Source of the DNA: Prosapia bicincta
Lineage: Eukaryota > Arthropoda > Insecta > Hemiptera > Cercopidae
Length of the DNA stretch: 64,000 bases
Direction of reading: 5' to 3'
Assembly (NCBI GenBank): GCA_036971475.1
Contig: JBAIZL010000063.1
Location: forward strand, 2,213,790 to 2,277,789
Part shown: piece by piece, positions 55,301 to 64,000 of the stretch
Layout: each line of letters opens with the position of its first letter
How positions within the stretch are numbered: the first letter of the stretch is position 1
Translations under genes and position numbers: made by a program
Notes under the pieces: model-generated
Databases searched by the model: none
Told to the model about the DNA's origin: nothing
The model's input: only the letters and a program-made list of their open reading frames with translations

Positions 55301-58300
55301 TCTATGTGCATGATTGTTACTTACGAAGCCCATGGCAGTTACTTACTATTTACAACATTGTTACTTACTAAGCCTGTGGCAGTTACTTTCTATGTGCATC
55401 ATTGTTACTTACTAAGCCCATGGCAGTTACCTATTATGTGCATGATTGTTACTTACTAAGCCCATGGCAGTTACTTACTATTTACAGCATTGTTACTTAC
55501 TAAGCCCATGGCAGTTACTTTCTATGTGCATGATTGTTACTTAATAAGCCCATCTCAGTTACTTATTATGTGCATGATTGTTACTTACTAAGCCCATGGC
55601 AGTTACTTACTATTTAAAGCATTGTTACTTACTAAGCCTATGGCAGTTGCTTTCTATGTGCATGATTGCTACTTACTAACCCCATGGCAGTTACTTACTA
55701 TTTACAGCATTGTTACTTACTAAGACCATGGTAATTACTTACTATGTGCGTGATTGTTACTTACTAAGCCCGTGGCAGCTACTTACTATATGCATGATTT
55801 TTACTTACTACGCCTATGATAATTACTTACTATCTCCATGATTGCTACTTACTAAGCTAGTGGTAGTTACTAACTATTTACAACATTGTTACTTACTAAG
55901 CCTATGGCAGTTACTTTCTATGTGCATCATTGTTACTTACTAAGCCCATGGCAGTTACTTATTATGTGCATGATTGTTACTTACTAAGCCCATGGCAGTT
56001 ACTTACTATTTACAGCATTGTTACTTACTAAGCCCATGGCAGTTACTTTCTATGTGCATGATTGTTACTTACTAAGCCCATGGCAGTTACTTATTATGTG
56101 CATGATTGTTACTTACTAAGCTCATGGCAGTTAATTACTATTTACAGCATTGTTACTTACTAAGCCCATGGCAGTTACTTTCTATTTGCATGATTGTTAC
56201 TTACTAAGCCTACGGCTGTTACTTACTATTTACAGCATTGTTACTTTCTAAGCCTATGGCAGTTACTTTCTATGTGCATGATTGTTACTTACTAAGCCCG
56301 TGGCAGTTACTTACTATGTGCATGATTGTTACTTACTAAGCCCGTGGAAGTTATTTACTATTTACAGCATTGTTACTTACCAAGGCCATGGCAGTTACTT
56401 TCTATGTGCATGATTGTTACTTACTAAGCCCATGGCAGTTACTTATTATGTGCATTATTGTTACTTACTAAGCCCATGCCAGTTACTTACTATTTACAGC
56501 ATTGTTACTTTCTAAGCCTATGGCAGTTACTTCCTATGTGCATGATTGTTACTTACTAAGCCCATGGCAGTTACTTATTATGTGCATGATTGTTACTTAC
56601 TAAGCTCATGGCAGTTACTTACTATTTACCGCATTTTTACTTACTAAGCCCATGGCAGTTACTTTCTATGTGCATGATTGTTACTTACTAAGACCATGGC
56701 TGTTACTTACTATTTACAGCATTGTTACTTACTAAGCCTATGGCAGTTACTTTCTATGTGCATGATTGTTACTTACTAAGCCCATGGCAGTTATTCACTA
56801 TTTACAGCATTGTTACTTACTAAGCCTATGGCAGTTACTTTCTATGTGCACGATTGTTACTTACTAAGTCCATGGCAGTTACTTATTATGTGCATGATTG
56901 TTACTTACCAAGCCCATGGCAGTTATTTACTATTTACAGCATTGTTACTTACTAAGCTCATGGCAGTTACTTTCTATGTGCATGATTGTTACTTAATAAG
57001 CCCATGGCAGTTACTTACTATTTACAGCATTGTTACTTACTAAGCCTATGGCAATTACTTTCTATGTGCATGATTGTTACTTACTAAGCTCATGGCAGTT
57101 ACTTATTATGTGCATGATTGTTACTTACTAAGCCCATGGCAGTTACTTACTATTTACAGCATTGTTACTTACTAAGCCCATGGCAGTTAGTTTCTATGTG
57201 CATGATTGTTACTTACTAAGCCCATGGCAGTTACTTATTATGTGCATGATTGTTACTTACTAAGCTCATGGCAGTTACTTACTATTTACAGCATTGTTAC
57301 TTACTACACCCATGGCAGTTACTTCCTATGTGCATGATTGTTACTTACTAAGCCCATGGCAGTTACTTATTATGTGCATGATTGTTACTTACTAAGCCCA
57401 TGGCAGTTACTTTCTATGTGCATGATTGTTACTTACTAAGCCCGTGGCAGTTACTTACTATGTGCATGATTGTTACTTACTAAGCCCGTGGAAGTTATTT
57501 ACTATTTACAGCATTGTTACTTACTAAGCCTATGGCAGTTGCTTTCTATGTGCATGATTGCTACTTACTAACCCCATGGCAGTTACTTACTATTTACAGC
57601 ATTGTTACTTTCTAAGCCTATGACAGTTACTTTCTATGTGCATGATTGTTACTTACTAAGCCTATGGCAGTTACTTTCTATGTGCATGATTGTTACTTAC
57701 TAAGCCCATGGCAGTTACTTACTATTTACAGCATTTTTACTTACTAAGCCCATGGCAGTTACTTTCTATGTGCATGATTGTTACTTACTAAGCCCATGGC
57801 TGTTACTTACTATTTACAGCATTGTTACTTACTAAGCCTATGGCAGTTACTTTCTATGTGCATGACTGTTGCTTACTAAGCCCATGGCAGTTACTTACTA
57901 TTTACAGCATTGTTACTTACTAAGCCTATGGCAGTTACTTTCTATGTGCATGATTGCTACTTACTAAGCCCATAGCAGTTACTTATTATGTGCATGATTG
58001 TTACTTACTAAGCCCATGGCAGTTACTTACTATTTACAGCATTGTTACTTACTAAGCCTATGGCAGTTACTTTCTATGTGCATGATTGTTACTTACTAAG
58101 CCCATGGCAGTTACTTATTATGTGCATGATTGTTACTTACTAAGCCCATGCCAGTTACTTACTATTTACAGCATTGTTACTTACTAAGCCTAGTGCAGTT
58201 GCTTTCTATGTGCATGATTGCTACTTACTAACCCCATGGCAGTTACTTACTATTTACAGCATTGTTACTTTCTAAGCCTATGGCAGTTACTTCCTATGTG

Positions 58301-58690
58301 CATGATTGTTACTTACTAAGCCCATGGCAGTTACTTATTATGTGCATGATTGTTACTTACTAAGCTCATGGCAGTTACTTACTATTTATCGCATTTTTAC
58401 TTACTAAGCCCATGGCAGTTACTTTCTATGTGCAAGATTGTTACTTACTAAGACCATGGCTGTTCCTTATTATGTGCATGATTGTTACTTACTAAGCCCA
58501 TAGCAGTTACTTACTATTTAGAGCATTGTTACTTACTAAGCCTATGGCAGTTACTTTCTATGTGCATGATTGTTACTTACTAAGCCCATGGCAGTTATTC
58601 ACTATTTACAGCATTGTTACTTACCAAGGCCATGGCAGTTACTTACGGTGTGCATGAATCGTTATGTAGTACGTACAGGACTGTTACTAC
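52338..58690 (+). repeat. 22/44-bp satellite array 2 with 132-bp higher-order unit (about 6.35 kb)
   Basis: Same 22-bp family as array 1. In most of the array six monomers form a 132-bp unit whose second halves run TTTACAGCATT, AGCCTATGGCA, TGTGCATGATT, AGCCCATGGCA, TGTGCATGATT, AGCCCATGGCA; the third monomer has TTTCTA and the fifth TTATTA. TTTACAGC positions 54733 and 54865 show the 132-bp spacing. Rare variants recur at offsets of 1,672, 2,200, 1,144 and 3,872 bp, all multiples of 44. No gene. Confidence 0.95.
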
Positions 58691-59560
58691 CTACACTTTC
58701 TTGATTAATCCAATTGGGTTTAAATACATTTTTTAACTTTGGATGACGATTGATGTTAATATAACTTTTTTCTAATAATAGTTCAGTATTTAAATTATAA
58801 ACATTTTGGTAGTCTGGACCAAAATTCGAACTGAGTATCTCCATATTCAATGCAAGGGACGAAAAAAGAAGGAATAAATAGCAACAATCAAAAAATAGTT
58901 TAAACCCATACATAGAAAGAAAAATGGAAAATTAAAAAGAAATTGTATTTCTATTTTATCACTTCATATCTTTATTCTGGCATATTTATATGCCTATACA
59001 TATTTATAATAATTGTAATTATAAAATTAAAATACAAAATACAATTTGCCTTTGTTGATAGGAATTGGCTTTTTAAAAACATAATCTATATTACTTGTTT
59101 TAAAATAATAACATAGAATGCAGAAAGAATCCTAAGGTTAGTATAGTGTTCCTATATTACTTTTGCGTTTAGAATCAGCCTACATTGTAATTCCCAATAA
59201 TAATGGCTCTAAGTTGTACAATACAGAATAATACAACCCTATACCAACCAAATAAATTGTTATTTACTGCCGTGTAAGCCCCTGGCGTGCACCCTCGGCA
59301 CATTTTCCTTGGGGAGTAAAATAGCGCGATACGAAACGTCATGCGTGACGTGCATAAAAATGTATATACGCGGAGCAAAGTAGGTTGTACGAGCATACTC
59401 ACCTGTAAAATATGGTTTTCTCTGTATTTATATAAACTGTTTGATTCATCATTTAGGGTAATGTTTAATTTTAAGTTCTATCAATAATATATTTAATTTA
59501 TTTAGGTAGTCAATTATTTATGCTAAACAAACGTTAAATTATTGTGTTATCTATACTAAT
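58691..59560. other. AT-rich sequence with SINE fragment and a CpG-richer island
   Basis: A truncated SINE-like head lies at about 58805-58855. The segment 59265-59410 is unusually CpG-rich for the neighbourhood (CGCGATACGAAACG, CGTGACGTGCATAA, TATATACGCGG). On its minus strand is a consensus splice donor CAG|GTGAGT (about 59407-59399). No coding sequence was recognised. Confidence 0.4.
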
Positions 59561-59699
59561 ATATAATGGTGTGTGTGTGTGTGTGTTTGTGTTATCACGT
59601 AAAAATTACTTTAACAAGAGAGCTGAAATTTTACATTCTTAGGATTCCTGGGTAACACACATGCCTATTTTTATTTTGACATTCAATCAGGGAACCGCA

Positions 59700-60170
59700 A
59701 ACTATTTGAAGTAGTTTCATTTATTATTTGAAGTAGGCCACATTAATTGAAGTAGTTCATTTAATAATTGAAGTAGGTCATATTTATTGAAGTCGTTTCA
59801 TTCAATAATTGAAGTAGGTCACATTATTTGAAGTCGTTTCATTTATTCATTGAAGTAGACTACATTTATTGATATAGATTCATTTATTCATTGAAGTAGG
59901 CCACATTAATTGAAGTAGTTTCATTTAATAATTTAAGTAAGCCATATTTATTGAAGTAGTTTCATTTTTAATTGAAGTAGGCCACACTTATTGAAGTAGT
60001 TTCGTTTATTAATTGACGTAGGCCATATTTATTGAAGAAGTTTCATTTTTTAATTGAAGTAGGGCACACTTATTGAAGTAGTTTCATTTAATATTTGAAG
60101 TAGGCCACATAATTTGAAGTAGTTTCATTTATTGATTGAAGTAGGCCATATTTATTTAAGTAGCTTTATA
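59700..60170 (+). repeat. Minisatellite of about 42-bp period
   Basis: Alternating half units TTGAAGTAGTTTCATTTA and TTGAAGTAGGCCACATTTA give about eleven diverged units. It is preceded by a (GT)n tract at 59570-59590. Confidence 0.85.
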
Positions 60171-60680
60171 CTTGGCATGATATAGCTATGACAGGGGTTC
60201 CTAGTAATACAAAATAGTTTACCGTATTGCTAAAATATATAATATTAAAATACTAAAAAAGATCTGCGATTTGCTAAACCTCTCTCAATAACTTCGAAAG
60301 GGCATTTTCTAACTGAAAACACAACTGCAATTGTAGCACTGTTTCAATTTTATACTTAAATAGAAATATCGGTGTAAATGTATTTGATTTTATAAACATC
60401 CAACAACAATAACAAAGATAAATGGAAATTTATTGCAAAAAATCAATAATCCTTAATGTCCGTCTATATTTTTATAGGAAACAAGGTTGCCAACTACAGT
60501 TTTATGATAAGACAGGGTTTTATGGCCGCAGTCTGTGGAGTAATGGCTGCTTTTAAGCACTTTGCCAACTGTATTAGATCCCATTAATTTAAACGAAGCC
60601 TAGTTAAAAGATAAAACTTACAGTTATGTGCAATATTTACTGTACGGACTGAATTATTAAGGTTCCTATTTTAAAAAAAA
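60171..60680. other. Non-coding AT-rich sequence
   Basis: No repeat or gene was recognised between the minisatellite and the 184-bp satellite. Confidence 0.4.
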
Positions 60681-61968
60681 ATTACTGCGGCTTTGGTTTG
60701 GACTAAATCAGTATTATATTTAGATGCTTACTTCAAAGTTTACTTTAGGCCAATTTATCGTGACTTTATGCCAGAAACGAGATACAGAAAATTCAGTTAT
60801 AAGCTATAGCTAATCACTTCTATAAGATGGTAATCACTTCTAGGCCATGTAAAGTTTTAGAAAAATTACTGCGGCTTTGGTTTGGACTAAATCAGTATTA
60901 TATTTAGATGCTTACTTCAAAGTTTACTTTAAGCAAATTTATCGTGACTTTATGCCAGAAACGAGATACAGAAAATTCCGTTATAGGCTACAGCTAATCA
61001 CTTCTATAAGATGGTAATCACTTCTAGGCCATGTAAAGTTTTAGAAAAATTACTGCGGCTTTGGTTTGGACTAAATCAGTATTATATTTAGATGCTTACT
61101 TCAAAGTTTACTTTAAGCAAATTTATCGTGACTTTATGCCAGAAACGAGATACAGAAAATTCAGTTATAGGCTACAGCTAATCACTTCTGTAAGATGGTA
61201 ATCACTTCTAGGAAATGTAAAGTTTTAGAAAAATTACTGCGGCTTTGGTTTGGACTAAATCAGTATTATATTTAGATGCTTACTTCAAAGTTTACTTTAA
61301 GCAAATTTATCGTGACTTTATGCCAGAAACGAGATACAGAAAATTCAGTTATAGGCTACAGCTAATCACTTCTATAGGATGGTAATCACTTCTAGGCCAT
61401 GTAAAGTTTTAGAAAAATTACTGCGGCTTTGGTTTGGACTAAATCAGTATTATATTTAGATGCTTACTTCAAAGTTTACTTTAAGCAAATTTATCGTGAC
61501 TTTATGCCAGAAACGAGATACAGAAAATTCAGTTATAGGCTACAGCTAATCACTTCTGTAAGATGGTAATCACTTCTAGGAAATGTAAAGTTTTAGAAAA
61601 ATTACTGCGGCTTTGGTTTGGACTAAATCAGTATTATATTTAGATGCTTACTTCAAAGTTTACTTTAAGCAAATTTATCGTGACTTTATGCCAGAAACGA
61701 GATACAGAAAATTCAGTTATAGGCTACAGCTAATCACTTCTGTAAGATGGTAATCACTTCTAGGCCATGTAAAGTTTTAGAAAAATTACTGCGGCTTTGG
61801 TTTGGACTAAATCAGTATTATATTTAGATGCTTACTTCAAAGTTTACTTTAAGCGAATTTATCGTGACTTTATGCCAGAAACCAGATACAGAAAATTCCG
61901 TTATAGGCTAAAGCTAATCACTTCTATAGAATGGTAATCACTTCTTTGCCATGTAAAGTTTTAGAGCA
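60681..61968 (+). repeat. 184-bp satellite, seven tandem copies
   Basis: ATTACTGCGGCTTTGG recurs at 60681, 60865, 61049, 61233, 61417, 61601 and 61785, an exact 184-bp period. Copies differ at few positions: for example CTATAAGATGG versus CTGTAAGATGG, and AGGCCATG versus AGGAAATG. The last copy is the most diverged. High similarity implies recent expansion. Confidence 0.95.
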
Positions 61969-62439
61969 ATAAACAATTATTGTAATTTATATCATATGTG
62001 TTTAAACGCCATCGAAACATGATATTAACCGCAACTTTAATAAAAGAATGATAGAGTGTTTTGAAATGTGGTTAGATGTGCACGGCGAGTATCTCAAGTT
62101 GAGCACGTCACCAACGAGAAGTTATTCGATTTGTACGAAAAGAAACAAAATACAATTAGTGGATGTGCTGAAAAGCCTAGAATATATCATGACGCACAGT
62201 GAATGCAGGATATAAGGTATCAGCTTATCATAAAATAAGAGGACCCAGTTCAGGTCTATCGCAATTAAAATCTGAATATTTTTGCTAATATTCATAGTTC
62301 GCAACGTACTAGGCCCGTGGAGAAAATGTAGAATAAAGTATTCAGATTTAGTGTTCACTTCATTTTTAGAAAACAAGAATAGATTGTTAGTGGGACCGGC
62401 TATAATGTGAAGCAGGTAGTCACAGTTCATGAAACATAA
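61969..62439. other. Non-coding sequence
   Basis: No known repeat or motif-bearing frame was found. The minus-strand frame at 62122-62541 has low-complexity ends and no recognised domain. Confidence 0.35.
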
Positions 62440-62840
62440 ATCCCACCCACAAAAAGAGAGAGAGACACGCACGCACATAAGCAAACACAAATACAACCAT
62501 ACTCGCACGCGGAAACACACAGAGAGGAGAGAAATACACACACGCTAACATATACACAAACAAACACACACACACACACACACACACAAAATCTCTGAGA
62601 GCGAGAGAGAAATACACACACACACACACACACACACACAGATAGAGAGAGAAACATTAACGCAAACACATATGCAAACACACACACGTAAACAGAGAGA
62701 GAAAAATGCACGCACACACACAAAACCACAAACGCAAGCACACGCAGGCAAACCGAGAGAGAAAGAAACATACACACACACACACAGAAACACACACTCA
62801 AGAATAAGCAAACACAAATACAAGCACACACACTCAAAAT
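62440..62840. repeat. Mixed (CA)n / (GA)n simple-repeat block
   Basis: Alternating CACACA tracts (longest at about 62566-62587 and 62614-62640) and GAGAGA tracts. Several overlapping Cys/Val-rich minus-strand frames here are products of the repeat and not genes. Confidence 0.9.
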
Positions 62841-62941
62841 GTTCTTGCTGGTACTCGTTTGAGTAGAGGTATTTTTGTTTTCTATCCCTTAAGTTTTTTT
62901 AAAGTATTTTTGTGCCACTATATTCGTCTGTTTTACATTTA

Positions 62942-62955
62942 ACCCCCCCCCCCCC
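62942..62955. repeat. Poly-C tract
   Basis: About 14 consecutive C, rare in this AT-rich setting and capable of G-quadruplex or i-motif formation. Confidence 0.85.
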
Positions 62956-63274
62956 AAATGTTTCCCCTTGACCAAAATACACAATCGTTTTCACACCGTA
63001 ATTTTCTATATTTTAATTATTTCATCTTCTTATCCAATCACTTCTCTTTCAATATACATAAATAATTTTCTTTCACTTATTCCAATTATATTTACACAAA
63101 TATTTATAGCTGACCAGACTTCAGCTTTAAGGTCAAAATTTAATAATTACCTCTAGGGCTATGCCAACTTTTTAACATGGTATTTCCATTATAATTCGTT
63201 AAAAGTTTGTAAGTATTTATTTGCCTAATCCAAGGGGAAATCGTTTGATTCTCTTATGAAATGATGAAACTTAT

Positions 63275-63570
63275 AATAAATTGATGTTAGATAAAATTGA
63301 GTATCGTAAGCATTCCTGGACAGTGTGTGAGGATTTTAAAGTACTGACGAAACTTCTTGGCCAACAAAGTATCCCTGTTTTCTCTGTGAGGGGGATAGCA
63401 GAGCACGATCTGAGCACTAGGAAAGAAAAACTGACCTCTAAGAAAAAATCTTGCACCAGGAGAAAAAAAAATGTACTGTCTGAACACCTAATTTCTAGAG
63501 AGAAAGTTCTGTTTTTCTTCATATAAAACTTGGACTTATGAAGCAGTTCGTGACAAGCTTAAGTAATGAA
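63275..63570 (+). pseudogene. Fragment of a transposon-type arthropod protein
   Basis: The fragment reads KHSWTVCEDFKVLTKLLGQQ, then degraded sequence, EHLISREKVLF and, after a frame change near 63510, HIKLGLMKQFVTSLSN. From memory this matches a family abundant in arthropod genomes (pattern W-IC-DLK...LLGQQ...FPCFLC...HIKLGLMKQF), probably spread by mobile elements. The usual Cys pair is lost and the frame is broken. Function unknown. Confidence 0.55.
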
Positions 63571-63627
63571 AGCAATATCCATTTGTACCTTTAAACAAAA
63601 TTTCCAAATAAAAGTGATAGTATTTTA

Positions 63628-63629
<2 letters not shown>

Positions 63630-63676
<47 letters not shown>
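63630..63676. repeat. (TA)n microsatellite
   Basis: A TA tract immediately left of a family C PLE tail. Confidence 0.9.
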
Positions 63677-63689
63677 CCATATGAATTGT

Positions 63690-63800
63690 TTAATATTCCT
63701 GATGATGTTGGTACTGTTAGCCAACGAAAAGCTTTGAATTGTAAATTCAATTATAATTCTTGTATTTGTATTTGACTTAGTTCTTTATTAATACACAAGA
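63690..63800 (+). mobile_element. Family C PLE tail with hammerhead-like core
   Basis: CCTGATGATG at 63699 is followed by TTGG, a 9-nt loop, CCAAC and GAAAAGC (to 63732). The stem GTTGG/CCAAC pairs fully. Downstream TTCTTGTATTTGTATTTGAC matches the CTTGTATTTGAATAACC end of other family C tails. The element is truncated and flanked by (TA)n on both sides (63630-63676 and 63813-63862). Confidence 0.45.
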
Positions 63801-63810
63801 ATACATATTG

Positions 63811-63812
<2 letters not shown>

Positions 63813-63862
<50 letters not shown>
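63813..63862. repeat. (TA)n microsatellite
   Basis: A TA tract. The remaining 138 bases to the right edge show no recognisable feature. Confidence 0.9.
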
Positions 63863-63864
<2 letters not shown>

Positions 63865-64000
63865 TGATACGTATTCCTTCACGGATGGAAGAATATGATG
63901 AATAGTTACTATCTGAAGTACATCCGTTCATTCTGCAGTCCATAAATTCGCAGTTCCGACGTTTCGCTAGAATCTCATCCAGCATTGACGAGGTGAACCT

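Noticed and set aside
52338..58690. Open frames of 70-80 codons in the satellite (e.g. 54742-54957, 55226-55459, 56810-57043)
   Set aside because: They only translate the 132-bp repeat, whose length is divisible by three; there is no independent coding evidence.
62122..62837. Overlapping Cys/Val-rich minus-strand frames
   Set aside because: These are translations of CA/GA simple repeats.

Overview
The window looks like part of a metazoan, most likely arthropod, nuclear genome carrying one integrated virus-like DNA element, followed by about 46 kb of AT-rich repeats. The arthropod call is an inference. It rests on spliced genes with GT-AG introns, TATA plus TCAGT/TCATTC-type initiators, Penelope-like retroelements (PLEs) and tRNA-derived SINE heads.

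Region 1 (1 to about 17.6 kb) is a Polinton/Maverick- or adintovirus-like element that runs off the left edge. Fourteen tightly packed minus-strand genes or gene remnants, read right to left, give: protein-primed family B DNA polymerase, chromodomain integrase, FtsK/HerA-like packaging ATPase, a small Cys/His-rich protein, an unknown protein, a DUF8207-like protein, a fibre-like repeat protein, a secreted matrix metalloproteinase with hemopexin blades, a phospholipase A2/basic protein, an adenain-like protease, a penton-like protein, a very small basic protein, a hexon-like major capsid protein, a possible PC4-like protein and a conserved ORF cut by the edge (the small basic protein is the least certain). 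Two plus-strand genes lie to the right: a 106-aa protein and a seven-exon RING-finger gene. Together they cover replication, integration, genome packaging, capsid building and maturation, membrane penetration (PLA2), and probable host interaction (metalloproteinase, RING). Three genes are broken: polymerase (one in-frame TAA), ATPase (one frameshift) and metalloproteinase (one in-frame TGA). The copy therefore looks recently inactivated rather than ancient. Its promoter regions are built from tandemly duplicated modules, and two duplicated minus-strand promoter units each carry a good splice donor.

Region 2 (about 17.9 to 23.9 kb) is a head-to-tail PLE array with GIY-YIG endonuclease: one 5'-truncated unit and two full units of about 2,640 bp, each with its own lesions. 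It abuts the 3' tail of a second PLE family.

Region 3 (23.9 to 64 kb) has no intact gene. It contains: two direct copies of a segmental duplication of about 6.5 kb (about 23.9-30.4 and 43.6-50.2 kb); palindromic foldback elements; (TA)n tracts; a dispersed non-coding repeat family; a decayed minus-strand PLE (about 43.6-40.9 kb); a LINE RNase H remnant; two large arrays of a 22/44-bp satellite (36.85-40.76 and 52.34-58.69 kb), the second with a 132-bp higher-order unit; smaller minisatellites; a seven-copy 184-bp satellite (60.7-62.0 kb); CA/GA simple repeats; and a transposon-type coding fragment near the right end.

All family calls come from reading motifs by eye, without database searches.
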